Notes: generated by a model not told the origin, from the sequence alone. A DNA stretch of 64,000 bases from Candidatus Obscuribacterales bacterium (GCA_019744775.1 JAIETZ010000013.1:1-64000), one strand, 5' to 3'; numbered from the stretch's first letter, positions 45,572 to 55,196 are shown. A program made the numbers and translations.

Positions 45572-47020
45572 CTAACCCGTAGCTAAATTCAATTGATTGC
45601 TACCGGTCGATACTGGTCCTAAGAGATAATTTAAAACGTCTGCCGCTGAATATGAGTTTTTACCTGAAAGACAGCGTTTTATAGACATCAGATCCTTGCC
45701 GGCGGTTACTAATGGTAATTCTCGATAACCGCATTTCTGTATTTGCGCATATCCCACAGTAGATGTCAGTCCATTACACAAACATTTTTTGCCGATGGTA
45801 TCAATCAAGTTGCCGCCTTTATGCAAATAATCGTCAATTGGCTCAGCTGGGCAACGAAAACCAACGACACCATCTGACTTCTTAAAGGGCGTCCGCAAAT
45901 ATCCTAGATCGCATAGACGGGGTCTTGCCTCGTAGAGTTTTCTTTCTGAAAGTGATCCCTCTAATTTAACTACTTTGAAAGGATAGCCTGATGCTGAGGC
46001 AAGAATGTCCGTATAGGAACTGGTGTCATCACTTATGACCTTATTAATCACTGCTTGTTTGATGTCCGTGCTTATTCCGGATTCATTGCAAAAAGCAAAC
46101 GCGGTGCCCACCTGGATGCCTTGCGCTCCTTGCTTTTGTGCTGACTTTAGTTGTTCAGGTGAACCATATGAACCGGCCAACCAGAAAGGCAGTCCTATTT
46201 TTCTCATCTCGGCAAGGTTGCATTCATCTTTTGCTCCATAGAGCGGTTCACCTGTTAAATCCACTTTCAATTCTCCACGCGGCGGCGCATTATGTCCTCC
46301 TGCCGTATGGTGCTCGACGACAAAACCATTCACGTGCGACCGCTTGGACAAAGCCCAGGCAAGTGTTGATGAAGAGACAATAGCAATGAAGAAAGGTCTT
46401 TTCATAGACCTTATATTATGAAAGCCAAATTCTTTAGGATCAAAAACTGTCTCAAACACTTCATCACTTTGGGCACCTTCCACGTTGATACTCATTGTTG
46501 CTCTCTCGTTTCGGCTACATTTGTCGAGAATGCCGGGAATTGCTTTGGGAATTCCTGCTCCCATGAGCACATAATCGACACCGGCGAGCATTGCACCATA
46601 CAAGGATGGAAGTATTGGTAATTCAATTTTAGTCAGGTAATTGATTCCCACAACACCTTTGTGCCCATACTTAGCCAAGAATACCTCCACGAAATTAGCT
46701 ACTACTGTCAGTTCAATAAGACTGCGTGGACTGTTTAAGGTATGCATTGCTACAGCTTTGTACGGCTGGTTGGCTAGTCTTCCACCCGGAATGTAATAAG
46801 AGTCAATTATTCTTTGCGCCATGTCAGGTAAAGGAAAATGCGTAAGAGCTTGTCTTGTGTCGCCTGTTAGATCACCATCCTGCAAGCGACGCGTCAAGAT
46901 GCCGTCTAGAAATGTTCCGGAGACAACTCCTAATTGTCCTTGCTGTGATACTGAACGCGCCAGGCGATAGTTGGACACCGCCACACCCATACCACCTTGA
47001 ATCACCATTGGATTATTCAT
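45572..47020 (-). CDS. Nitronate monooxygenase/PfaD-like FMN protein
   Basis: About 482 aa TIM-barrel flavoprotein. MNNPMVIQGGMGVAVSNYRLARSVSQQGQLGVVSGTFLD opens it as in 2-nitropropane dioxygenase-like proteins and in PfaD enoyl reductases; VEHHTAGGHNAPPRGE and LAGSYGSPEQLKSAQKQGAQGIQVGTAFAFCNESG are the FMN/phosphate-binding blocks. The C-terminal region carries several Cys (CDLGYL, CPAEP, CLCNG, CGYREL). ATG 47020 preferred over 47050. Within this cluster an enoyl-reductase or nitronate-oxidising role is open. Confidence 0.85.
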   Translation of the reverse strand: MNNPMVIQGGMGVAVSNYRLARSVSQQGQLGVVSGTFLDGILTRRLQDGDLTGDTRQALTHFPLPDMAQRIIDSYYIPGGRLANQPYKAVAMHTLNSPRSLIELTVVANFVEVFLAKYGHKGVVGINYLTKIELPILPSLYGAMLAGVDYVLMGAGIPKAIPGILDKCSRNERATMSINVEGAQSDEVFETVFDPKEFGFHNIRSMKRPFFIAIVSSSTLAWALSKRSHVNGFVVEHHTAGGHNAPPRGELKVDLTGEPLYGAKDECNLAEMRKIGLPFWLAGSYGSPEQLKSAQKQGAQGIQVGTAFAFCNESGISTDIKQAVINKVISDDTSSYTDILASASGYPFKVVKLEGSLSERKLYEARPRLCDLGYLRTPFKKSDGVVGFRCPAEPIDDYLHKGGNLIDTIGKKCLCNGLTSTVGYAQIQKCGYRELPLVTAGKDLMSIKRCLSGKNSYSAADVLNYLLGPVSTGSNQLNLATG

Positions 47021-47140
47021 TACTACTATCTCTATTTCTACCCTGCACACAAATTAAGAACAGACAACTCTAGCACTCTTGCTCAGGCTGGCAACTAGGC
47101 ACTAAATAGTGGCCATAAGCTCATCCTGGCGATTATCAAT

Positions 47141-47158
47141 ATCATCCGTAAGGATGAT
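47141..47158. promoter_or_regulatory. Palindrome A, perfect copy, in the divergent cluster promoter
   Basis: ATCATCCGTAAGGATGAT with perfect arms, 54 bases upstream of the ketosynthase ATG (47213) and 120 bases upstream of the flavoprotein ATG (47020). Ties this cluster to the nitrate/NO genes. Confidence 0.6.
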
Positions 47159-47212
47159 ATGTGGCACCTTCTCTGCATGACAAAATTGGTTTGTTTAGCG
47201 CTTGAGTTATTT

Positions 47213-48469
47213 ATGTGCAGATCAGCAGGCTTAATTAGTTTAGGGGCTTATTTGCCGGCAAAAGAAATAAGCGGCAAAAGAAAAGACTTGCTTCTCGAAT
47301 TTTTAGCAGGCACTCTATTGCCTCAATCCTACATTGAAGAGATTAGCAAAAATAGCAAATTGCCGGGCTCAATTGAATCTAACTATGACGGCTGGATGAA
47401 GCAATCATGGTATCAAACATGGCTAAATAATTTGCCGGCAAGCAAGCAGGATAACCCCTTTCAAGGCACCAAAGAGAGACGTCGCGTACCTGTAGATCCT
47501 GATTCTTTACGAGAATCGGTTAGTCCGCATCCCATGTTGCCTTCGGATGCAGAAACTCTTGCTTGCGCCATAGCTCTGGCTAACAGCAACATTGACAAGG
47601 ATGAAATTGATCTTGTCATTACCGCATCGCAAGTACCTGATTTACCTTTACCGCCGAATGCCTCATTGGTTCAACATAAATTGCAATTGAAAAATGCTGG
47701 AGCCTTCGAAGTTGATTCGTGTTGCTCTTCGTTTGTCACGGCATTGGAGGTAGCTGAGGGTCTGGTACGCGCCGGTATTAAAGAAAAGGTCTTGATTGTC
47801 GCAAGTTATATTGACTCGATGGTTACCGATAAATCGGACTATTTTTCCGTCAATACAGGAGACGCGGCTGTAGCCGGTATTGTTGCAGCCGTAGACGATG
47901 ACTATGGCTATGTAACTTCACATTCAACCAGTCATGGCAGTCGTCACAATGCCATCATCTTGCAAAGGAGATCCCCACAACTTGCCAAAAGAAATGGTGT
48001 AGGTTCTCGCTACGAACAGGAATTCGTCACTTTTTACAACCCACAAGCCACCAAGGAAATAGCCGCGCATACCAAAGCGGATATGAAAGACGCAGTAGCT
48101 CGTGCCCTTGCCAAAGGAACGCTTTTGATGGCTGAACTGGATTTTTTAGTTACTCACCAGCCTGTTCACTGGGCCGCCGATGCTTGGCGTCAATCCCTTG
48201 GCTTTCCGGAAGATAAAGCTTACCAGTCGTTTGAGAAATACGGCAATATTGCCAACTGCAGCGCAGCGGTAAATTTGTTGGAGGCGCTGGAACAAGGATT
48301 CATAAGAAAAGGAGATCGCGTCCTTATAGCTTCTTCAGGGGCAGGTGAAAATCATGTTGCTCTGGTTGAAAGAGTCACAGCGGAATTGTGTGAGTCTGTT
48401 GTAGATAAATACGCTATGTGTCAATTTAGCGGAACGGAAAGCAATGATCGATTCTCTTGCTGCCATTGA
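47213..48469 (+). CDS. FabH-like/HMG-CoA synthase-like ketosynthase
   Basis: 418 aa thiolase-fold condensing enzyme. Predicted catalytic Cys in EVDSCCSSFVTALEV (C171 by alignment with FabH), His in THQPVHWAADAW, Asn in YGNIANCSAAVNLLEAL: the Cys-His-Asn triad of beta-ketoacyl-ACP synthase III enzymes. It has a longer N-terminal insert (about 20-105) than FabH. Not part of a fatty acid operon here, so a specialised acyl condensation is likely. ATG 47213 chosen because SAGLISLGAYLPAKEI aligns with the FabH start. Confidence 0.85.
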   Translation: MCRSAGLISLGAYLPAKEISGKRKDLLLEFLAGTLLPQSYIEEISKNSKLPGSIESNYDGWMKQSWYQTWLNNLPASKQDNPFQGTKERRRVPVDPDSLRESVSPHPMLPSDAETLACAIALANSNIDKDEIDLVITASQVPDLPLPPNASLVQHKLQLKNAGAFEVDSCCSSFVTALEVAEGLVRAGIKEKVLIVASYIDSMVTDKSDYFSVNTGDAAVAGIVAAVDDDYGYVTSHSTSHGSRHNAIILQRRSPQLAKRNGVGSRYEQEFVTFYNPQATKEIAAHTKADMKDAVARALAKGTLLMAELDFLVTHQPVHWAADAWRQSLGFPEDKAYQSFEKYGNIANCSAAVNLLEALEQGFIRKGDRVLIASSGAGENHVALVERVTAELCESVVDKYAMCQFSGTESNDRFSCCH

Positions 48470-49523
48470 GCATAAGATACAAACAGGCGAGCGCATAACC
48501 AAAGACGATGCAAGACTTCTTTGGCACAAGTCATCCGAGAAAAACCTTTGCCGATTGGCAACGAGCGTACGTAATCGGTTTCACAAAACGCATGAAGCCA
48601 CATACATAGTTATGGGCATAGTTAATTACACCAATATCTGCGTCGCGAAGTGCGACTATTGTGCCTTTGCTCGAGCGCCTAATGCCAGTGATTCTTACGT
48701 GCTTTCTAAGGAGCAGATCTTTGATAGGATCGAACACCTCATTAGACGAGGCGCTGAACTCGTCTGCTTTAACGGCGGTTTTAACCCCCGCCTGAAGATC
48801 GATTTTTATTGCGATCTGTTTGCTTCAATTCGCAGCCGTTTTGGTGGCAATATCGAGTTCTACGCCCTTACTGTTGCCGAGCTCATTTACATAGCGCGTA
48901 CTTCAAATAAAAGTATCGAAGAGTCCCTTGATTTGTTGAAGAAGTCCGGAGTCAAATGGATCACAGGTGGCGGAGCAGAAATTTTAAATGACAATTTTCG
49001 GCAAAGGCATAGCCCATTTAAATACACTGTGCCCGAGTATTTTCGTGCACAAAGACAAATTCTTGAAGCCGGTCTAAATTCGACGGCGACTATGGTTATT
49101 GGTTTTGATGAAACATTGACGGAACGGCTCGAACACCTTGAATCCTTACGCAGATTTCAAGACGACGTAAAAAAAGACCTTCAAAGAGGGCTTTCCAGTT
49201 TTTTATGTTGGACATATAAACCGCAGAATACTTCTCTTGGCGGCACTGAAATTGAGAGCAGTGAGTACTTGCGCCACTTGGCGATTTCACGAATTTACCT
49301 GGACAACATACCCCATATTCGCGCCTCTGTTCTTACGCAGTCAACGGAAGCTGTCAGAGGTCTAAGTTTTGGAGCAGATGACTTTGACCTGCCTCTGGAA
49401 GACGAGGTCACGGAAAAGGCAGGAGTAAAAATTGAATGTGACTACAGACAACTTTTAAGGCAGGTTGAATCGGTAGGCTTTGTGCCGCTAAAAAGAACAG
49501 CCAGCCTCTGTATGCAAAATTAG
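48444..49523 (+). CDS. MqnC/CofH-like radical SAM enzyme
   Basis: 359 aa. Radical SAM cluster C66-x3-C70-x2-C73 in NYTNICVAKCDYCAFAR, followed by SYVLSKEQIFDRIEHLIRRGAELVCFNGGFNPRL, YALTVAELIYIARTSNKS and KSGVKWITGGGAEILNDNFR. This order matches the dehypoxanthine futalosine cyclase (MqnC), MqnE and CofH/CofG group. No other futalosine pathway genes are near; CofH acts on tyrosine-derived chemistry, notable beside a tyrosine phenol-lyase. Overlaps the ketosynthase gene by 26 bases, so cotranscribed. Confidence 0.85.
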   Translation: MIDSLAAIEHKIQTGERITKDDARLLWHKSSEKNLCRLATSVRNRFHKTHEATYIVMGIVNYTNICVAKCDYCAFARAPNASDSYVLSKEQIFDRIEHLIRRGAELVCFNGGFNPRLKIDFYCDLFASIRSRFGGNIEFYALTVAELIYIARTSNKSIEESLDLLKKSGVKWITGGGAEILNDNFRQRHSPFKYTVPEYFRAQRQILEAGLNSTATMVIGFDETLTERLEHLESLRRFQDDVKKDLQRGLSSFLCWTYKPQNTSLGGTEIESSEYLRHLAISRIYLDNIPHIRASVLTQSTEAVRGLSFGADDFDLPLEDEVTEKAGVKIECDYRQLLRQVESVGFVPLKRTASLCMQN

Positions 49524-49527
49524 TCAT

Positions 49528-50073
49528 ATGAAAAGGAATTGCCAATTTCTAGTTTCATGGCTTTTGTATCCGGCAACAGACCTGATCGGTCAGCTCATCA
49601 CTTCTAACTTCAACCCATATCGTCTAGTGGCGCTGCTGTTGGCAGGCGGGTTGGTTTATCAATATGAAATACCCACTTGGTTTAACAGGCTAAGTGAAGT
49701 CTGTTTGCCAAAAAAAGTCGCTGGGCTTCCCGTGCTTCGGCATTTAACTGAAAACCGTGACGAGCAACTAGGGCTTAACGGCCTAGCCAGAACAATAGGT
49801 GCAGTCTTTTACTTCAATCCATTTTGGATTGCCAGACACATGCTATTTATCAAACTTGCTACAACTTCTTGGTCGGAACTAATGCCAACCATGGTTTTAT
49901 TCTGGGCTATTATTTTAGCGACCAAAATGTTTATCCTAAATCTTCCCATTGCCGTTATGGGCAACTTTATCATACAGGACAAACTGCCGCTCCACTTACG
50001 TTACGCAGGTAGCATAATACTTTCCACAATATTTTCCATAACGTATGCACTTGCTTATGCGTGGGCAAAGTGA
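49528..50073 (+). CDS. Small integral membrane protein of the lyase/ketosynthase cluster
   Basis: 181 aa, about four hydrophobic helices. PATDLIGQLITSNFNPYRLVALLLAGGLVYQYEIPTWFNRLSEV has the order of an Mpv17/PMP22-like segment (D-L-I-x-Q, then R-x-G-x3-W), but I am not sure of the relationship. Four bases after the radical SAM gene. Possible roles include product export or a membrane-bound tailoring step. Confidence 0.75.
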   Translation: MKRNCQFLVSWLLYPATDLIGQLITSNFNPYRLVALLLAGGLVYQYEIPTWFNRLSEVCLPKKVAGLPVLRHLTENRDEQLGLNGLARTIGAVFYFNPFWIARHMLFIKLATTSWSELMPTMVLFWAIILATKMFILNLPIAVMGNFIIQDKLPLHLRYAGSIILSTIFSITYALAYAWAK

Positions 50074-50090
50074 AATGTTTTCGATAAGTG

Positions 50091-50819
50091 TTATGTATCG
50101 TCGCTTGTCGAGCAGCTGGTTTCTAGGGCGATTGCTCGAGGAAACAAAATATTATTCTCCAGGTGAACATGCTCATGCATTTCAGAGGTGATTTCCGCCA
50201 AACCGTCCAATAACGCCCTGAAACTGTTGCACGCATCAGCAGGTGGGGTGAAACTATTGGTTAGCTTGGACATTAGCTCAAGATCGGCGCCGGCTGTGTC
50301 ATGCTCAAAGCGCATTACCTGTATTGGGTTGGCGATGCCGCCGCAGTGAAAAGCATGAATTGTTTTCGATGACTCTATTTTTTTGCACAATGGAAACAAA
50401 ATCATCTCTTCTTTTTGCATGTGCATTTCCAAGTCGTTTTTAAAGCGTAAGAAACAGGTGGATAAATCCTTGAGTTCCGGGTGCGCCTCGCCGTGCACGC
50501 CTGCCACTTTTTTCAGCAAAGATTCCAGCCGTTTAAGCTCCTCTCGCAATGTATTGTGATAAGCAGAGACAATGTGATCTATTAAGTCCGCCAGGCTGGC
50601 ATCAGACCAATTGGTTTCGTCGTGAGCCACATTATCATTGGCAGTCAATTCAGTTATTACAACATTGACGTCCATGCCCTTTTCTAGACATGCCTCTGAT
50701 AGAGATTTTTTACCGCCGCAGCAATAGTCGATACCAATCTTCTCAAAGATTTTTGAACGACTCGGCTTCTCCGCAACTAGCTGCCCGACAGTTGTACTAG
50801 GTTCTAATTTACTGTGCAT
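50091..50819 (-). CDS. Iron-sulfur repair di-iron protein (RIC/YtfE/ScdA)
   Basis: 242 aa. N-terminal ScdA_N (DUF542) with GIDYCCGGKKSLSEAC, then a hemerythrin-like four-helix domain with iron-ligand His/Glu residues: HIVSAYHNTLREEL, HGEAHPEL, MHMQKEEMILFPL, HCGGIANPIQVMRFEHD and HEHVHLENNILFPRA. Repairs nitrosative damage to Fe-S clusters or handles NO in the cytoplasm. Overlaps the TPR gene by 11 bases with AGGAGG ahead of ATG, downstream of norZ. No separate name chosen since ytfE, scdA, ric and norA are all used. Confidence 0.93.
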   Translation of the reverse strand: MHSKLEPSTTVGQLVAEKPSRSKIFEKIGIDYCCGGKKSLSEACLEKGMDVNVVITELTANDNVAHDETNWSDASLADLIDHIVSAYHNTLREELKRLESLLKKVAGVHGEAHPELKDLSTCFLRFKNDLEMHMQKEEMILFPLCKKIESSKTIHAFHCGGIANPIQVMRFEHDTAGADLELMSKLTNSFTPPADACNSFRALLDGLAEITSEMHEHVHLENNILFPRAIALETSCSTSDDT

Positions 50820-51861
50820 TTAGTCCTCCTGATTGTTTTTCAGCAAGTGTTTCTATCCGTATTGCTTCAGAATCCCTGCCTGATTTTCTAAGCAAATATG
50901 CATACAACTGCAATTTGTCATTCAGCTCCAAGGAGCCAAGCCCGGCAATTTGCAGTCTGCACGCAAGCGCCTGTCTGCAAAGCGGCGTTGCCTCTTCAAA
51001 GCCGTCTTTGGCGCAATAGACATCCGCGAGTTCGGACAACTCGTTGGCGAGCTTTTCTCTTTCCGTCATCGAGACTTTATTGGTAAACTGCTCTCTGGTT
51101 TCCAGAGCCTGATGGCAATAGGACTTCGCTAGACTGTGTTTTCCCTGTGCGCATAATGAAAGCCCAAGCTCATTGGCGGTCCAGACGGCTTGTGGATTTC
51201 CTTCAGATTGCTGACTCTTGAACGCCTTTAAATAGAGCTCCTCCGCCTCGTTATAATTTCCTTGAAAATAATTAGTAAGTGCCAAGAATGTTAGCAACTC
51301 GGCCACGTCTGGATGATTACATCCATATTTTTCTTCCGCTATCCTGAGCAATTGTCCATAATTGCGTTTTGCATTTTCATATTCCTGGCAAACAAGATAT
51401 GTTGCTGCCAACTTGCGTCTTGTTACCTGCACGGAGGGAAAGCTACCATGTTTTTCTAAAAGTTCGATTGCTCTTTCTCTTAATCGCGTCGATTCCTCGA
51501 AACGTCCCTCTTCACACAGACAAGTAGCATGGCCTTCCAAAATGCCTGCTGAAAAATAATCGTATTTTGCCGTTTGCGCCGCAGGATTGCTTTCCAGTTT
51601 GTCTCTTTCTAGTTCGACTATAGAGAGGGCTTCATTATATGAATTATTAGATTCCACGTAGCGACCCTGTTCTCTATATACGTCGGCAAGACGTTGCTTT
51701 AGTCCGGCAATTAAAATCGCCGGTTCGCTCAAGAAGGACTCCATCTCATCCACTGCATCAGACAGGATAGTTTCGGCACGTTTAACGTCACCTTCCTGAA
51801 GCGCTTTATCGGCTGTCCTCATGTAAAGTTCGCACAATTTGGATTCCCTAGATTCAATCAT
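50809..51861 (-). CDS. Tetratricopeptide-repeat protein
   Basis: 350 aa, almost wholly helical repeats of the kinesin-light-chain kind (LKQRLADVYREQGRYVESNNSYNEALSIVE, LLRIAEEKYGCNHPDVAELLTFLALTNYFQGNYNEAEELYLKAF and similar). No signal or catalytic domain seen. It lies 75 bases after norZ and overlaps the RIC gene, so is probably made with them; the role is likely scaffolding or protein contact and is not otherwise known. Confidence 0.9.
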   Translation of the reverse strand: MIESRESKLCELYMRTADKALQEGDVKRAETILSDAVDEMESFLSEPAILIAGLKQRLADVYREQGRYVESNNSYNEALSIVELERDKLESNPAAQTAKYDYFSAGILEGHATCLCEEGRFEESTRLRERAIELLEKHGSFPSVQVTRRKLAATYLVCQEYENAKRNYGQLLRIAEEKYGCNHPDVAELLTFLALTNYFQGNYNEAEELYLKAFKSQQSEGNPQAVWTANELGLSLCAQGKHSLAKSYCHQALETREQFTNKVSMTEREKLANELSELADVYCAKDGFEEATPLCRQALACRLQIAGLGSLELNDKLQLYAYLLRKSGRDSEAIRIETLAEKQSGGLNAQ

Positions 51862-51936
51862 GTTCGTCCCTCATTGTTTTTCTGCACACAACTTAAGTCT
51901 AAATTCGCAAAGAATTCGGCACATCAGTCTATTTGG

Positions 51937-54231
51937 CTATTTACTCAAGTCCCGGAGATCTCCGGTCATCCCAAAGAATGATTGAGATTTTGAATTTCCC
52001 CTTGCCTTTACTTTCAAAGCCGAGAATCGTGTCATCATGAACCAACAAATGGGAATGACTCCTCCTAGCAAGAACAAATAGCCGCCAACGGCTCTCAGCC
52101 AGGTGAATGTCTGGAAGCCGGTACCATCTATAAATATTTGAGATCGTCCATACCAAAGCCCATGGTCAAGAACGGCTGAAAGCTGTAAGATGCCAACAGG
52201 GAAAAGATCCATGACGACCATAAGTAAAAGTCCAATATTTAGTGACCAAAAGGCGCAGCTGATAAGCGTGGAATTCCAAAATTCCACCTTAACCAGGTAT
52301 CGACAGCAGAAAAACAGTGATGCTAGAGCTAAGTTGCCGTAAACACCCATCAAGGCCGCATGACCGTGATTGACCGTCAAATATGTACCATGCTCATAGT
52401 AATTAACAATGGGCAGGTTGATGATAAAGCCAAAGACGCCTGCCCCCAAGAAATTCCAGAAATTTACAGCCAACAGAAATAAGAACGCATCGGCTTGTCC
52501 AAATGGATAAGTAACTTTGCTTTCCTTTAGCGCCTCTGCCGGCAATTTGCGAAAACGCCACGCATCCAGAGTAAGCATTAGCAAAGGTATTACTTGCAGA
52601 GTGGAAAATACGCTGCCCAAGGCCAGTGTTATGATCGGTTTGGCATTCCAGTAAAAATTATGCGAGATACCAATTATGCCCGAGCCGAGAAATAATAGGG
52701 TAGCGAGATAGACAACTCGAGATGCTGATTTACGACTGACTAGCCCCATAAAGTACATAAAATAGGCAACTATTGATGTGGTGAACACTTCGAAAAATGC
52801 CTCCACCCACATATGAATGACACACCACCGCCAAAAGTCGGCGATAACAAAATTCGTGCGCGGAGTAGCAACAAATCCTGAACAGAAAAGAATAAGCACG
52901 GACAAAACCGAATAAAAGATCCAGCTAGGTAATGCTAAGAATTGCTTGCGTTCGAAAATGGGTTTGACGCCTCTGTAAAGAATTACAGCCCACAACAAAA
53001 ATATGACAAATAACAAGACTTGCCAGAGCTTTCCCAGCTCGACAAATTCCCACCCCTGATGTCCCAGCAAATGCCACCATTGATTTAGATAGCCCATAGG
53101 ACCAAGGAAAATCCCTGCCGAGCTGCCTAACACCAAAAGCACGAATAAACCAAACAATAAATTCATGAGCTGGAGCTGACCCTTTGGTTCTTCGCTGCCG
53201 GCCATCGGCAATACGAAAATAGAGGCGCCTATCCAGCAAGCTGAAATCCAAAACAAGGACAGCTGAATATGCCAGGAGCGAGTAATTGTAACCGGCAATA
53301 TATCTGCCATGTTCACGCCGAAAATATGCGTAAGCTTGATGAAGTCGTGAATTGTGAGCGCTCCTGCTAAAACTTGCAGCAGGAACAAAATAGCTGCAGC
53401 AGCAAAGAATTTGTAGCTGGCAAGTTGAGTTGGTGAAGGGACGAACTCACGAATGGCTTCACTGTGTAAGGCAGTCAACTTCTCATTGCCTGAGCCGGGA
53501 GTTAAGGCAGTATCAAGGCGTCCCCGTAAATAAAGGACAAAACCAATGCCTACCATTAGTCCAAGCGAGCCAAGCACGCTCCACAGAAGAACAGGAGCAC
53601 TGGGCAGATTGCCGGCAGCAGGATCATAGGGCCAATTGTGTGTGTAACTGTAAGACTTGGAAGGACGTTCTGCTGCACAAACCCAAGCTCCCCAAAAGAA
53701 GAAACTGCTTAATTGTCTGAGTTCAGTTTGGTTGTTTATATAATGATCTGAACTAAACGATCGTTGTCCCCCGCCGGTAAACATTTTCTGGTAATAGTCA
53801 ACTAAATTCTCAAATGCATATATCTCGGCTGCCGACATCAAAACTTCGCCGTTGGTGTAATTATTAGTTTTGAGATCGGATATTGTTTTGGCTTGGGCCA
53901 CATCCTCATCTATGGTCCCGTCAGCGGCACTTCCTTCTTTGTAGTATTTGTTCATGGAGGCAGCAATGTTATGCAGCGCTTCTGCCGTGAAATCTGGTCC
54001 GCGCGAACCGCCGTCGCCGAACATACTGCCATAGTCCATGAGAGCGTATTTTTGAAAAACAACTTGTCCGGCTAGAATATCTTCGCGACTAATTGCCGTT
54101 TTACTTTCGGAATCGACAAAATCCGGTATTGGTGGAGCATCCTGATAAGTGCAAATGCCCATGTACATAACTGTGGCCAATCCCACAATCATTACCACAA
54201 ATAGCGGCTGCCACCAGTTCTTGCCGTTCAC
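51937..54231 (-). CDS. norZ: Quinol-dependent nitric oxide reductase (qNOR)
   Basis: 764 aa single-subunit NO reductase converting NO to N2O with quinol electrons. N-terminal extracytoplasmic part (about 35-215, ISREDILAGQVVFQKYALMDYGSMFGDGG) replaces NorC; the NorB core follows with heme/iron-ligand helices including DILPVTITRSWHIQLSLFWISACWIGAS, LLGHQGWEFVELGKLWQVLLF, IHMWVEAFFEVFTTSIVAYFMYF, and NHGHAALMGVYGNLALASLFF. Start is GTG 54231. Heads an apparent operon norZ-TPR-RIC with a palindrome-A-like site 57 bases upstream. Confidence 0.95.
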   Translation of the reverse strand: MNGKNWWQPLFVVMIVGLATVMYMGICTYQDAPPIPDFVDSESKTAISREDILAGQVVFQKYALMDYGSMFGDGGSRGPDFTAEALHNIAASMNKYYKEGSAADGTIDEDVAQAKTISDLKTNNYTNGEVLMSAAEIYAFENLVDYYQKMFTGGGQRSFSSDHYINNQTELRQLSSFFFWGAWVCAAERPSKSYSYTHNWPYDPAAGNLPSAPVLLWSVLGSLGLMVGIGFVLYLRGRLDTALTPGSGNEKLTALHSEAIREFVPSPTQLASYKFFAAAAILFLLQVLAGALTIHDFIKLTHIFGVNMADILPVTITRSWHIQLSLFWISACWIGASIFVLPMAGSEEPKGQLQLMNLLFGLFVLLVLGSSAGIFLGPMGYLNQWWHLLGHQGWEFVELGKLWQVLLFVIFLLWAVILYRGVKPIFERKQFLALPSWIFYSVLSVLILFCSGFVATPRTNFVIADFWRWCVIHMWVEAFFEVFTTSIVAYFMYFMGLVSRKSASRVVYLATLLFLGSGIIGISHNFYWNAKPIITLALGSVFSTLQVIPLLMLTLDAWRFRKLPAEALKESKVTYPFGQADAFLFLLAVNFWNFLGAGVFGFIINLPIVNYYEHGTYLTVNHGHAALMGVYGNLALASLFFCCRYLVKVEFWNSTLISCAFWSLNIGLLLMVVMDLFPVGILQLSAVLDHGLWYGRSQIFIDGTGFQTFTWLRAVGGYLFLLGGVIPICWFMMTRFSALKVKARGNSKSQSFFGMTGDLRDLSK

Positions 54232-54287
54232 TATGTATTCCCAGAAGTTGAATATTTTTGAGTTTAGTCAAGGGAAACGATAGTTAC

Positions 54288-54305
54288 ATCATTCGTCAGG
54301 CTGAG
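54288..54305. promoter_or_regulatory. Degenerate palindrome A upstream of norZ
   Basis: ATCATTCGTCAGGCTGAG, 11 of 14 arm positions as ATCATCC-N4-GGATGAT, 57 bases before the norZ start, matching the spacing seen at nnrS (55) and at the ketosynthase (54). Confidence 0.4.
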
Positions 54306-54334
54306 CACAGGAAGGTAACCGGTCTATCGGACAG

Positions 54335-55078
54335 CTAAAGTAGTTCTTTGACGGCAGCAATAAGTAGCACAAAAGCCAAAAGCACCTGCAGCTGTCTTGT
54401 GGGAATAAACCTTGCTCCTAATTGCGAGCCGGCAAAGCCGCCAAATAAGGCGGCAAAAAGCAGGGGCCCAAATTGAGTCAGAACGACACCATTATGAAGG
54501 GCTCGACCGGCAAGGGCCGCTATTGAATTGGCGACAATAAATAGAGCTGCAGTAGCCGAGGCAGTCTTTGTATCTGCCCACCGTCTCAGAAGAATTAGAG
54601 GACTTAAAAGGACTCCCCCGCCAATTCCCACCAAGCCTGATAAAAAGCCGATTACTGCGCCTGCTACCAACATGGCAATTAAAGGGCGAGACTGGACCGG
54701 CGAATTTATAGATGTCGGCATGAATAGACGGACTGCAGCAATTATTAGAACCACCCCAAGCACGAACTCATAAATGCCGGTATCTACTTTTAGCAAACCG
54801 GCAATGAAGGCCGCCGGCACGGAAGTAACAATAAATGCTGATGTGAAGCCAATATCTAAATAACCAGCGCGAGCATAAGAAATGCAAGCAAGACCAGCCA
54901 CAAGCACATTTAGGATAAGAGCCGTGCTGACTGCTTCTACTGGATTGGCGCCTAGAATTGATAAAACAGCTAGATATGCTGAGGCGCCACCGTGTCCGAC
55001 GGATGAATAAAGTCCCGATGTCAAAAACACGGACAATATTGATAGATCACAAGACTTAAATACAGAGACTATGGCCAT
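54335..55078 (-). CDS. TauE/SafE-family sulfite/anion exporter
   Basis: 247 aa with about eight helices. LTSGLYSSVGHGGASAYLAVLSILG and GFLSGLVGIGGGVLLSPLILLRRWADTKTASATAALFIVANS are the duplicated TauE/SafE signature. Family members move sulfite, sulfoacetate or other organic anions; here it borders the NO reductase operon on the same strand but is 104 bases upstream of it and separated by the palindrome. Confidence 0.88.
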   Translation of the reverse strand: MAIVSVFKSCDLSILSVFLTSGLYSSVGHGGASAYLAVLSILGANPVEAVSTALILNVLVAGLACISYARAGYLDIGFTSAFIVTSVPAAFIAGLLKVDTGIYEFVLGVVLIIAAVRLFMPTSINSPVQSRPLIAMLVAGAVIGFLSGLVGIGGGVLLSPLILLRRWADTKTASATAALFIVANSIAALAGRALHNGVVLTQFGPLLFAALFGGFAGSQLGARFIPTRQLQVLLAFVLLIAAVKELL

Positions 55079-55196
55079 TATCCTCGAAGTTTAGCAATTG
55101 CCGACCAATTTTCCTATAGATCATCATTTCGATGGATACGTCTGGCGCAACTTTCGGCTAAGAATGAAATTAGGATCTACTTTAGTGGAAGTTTCA

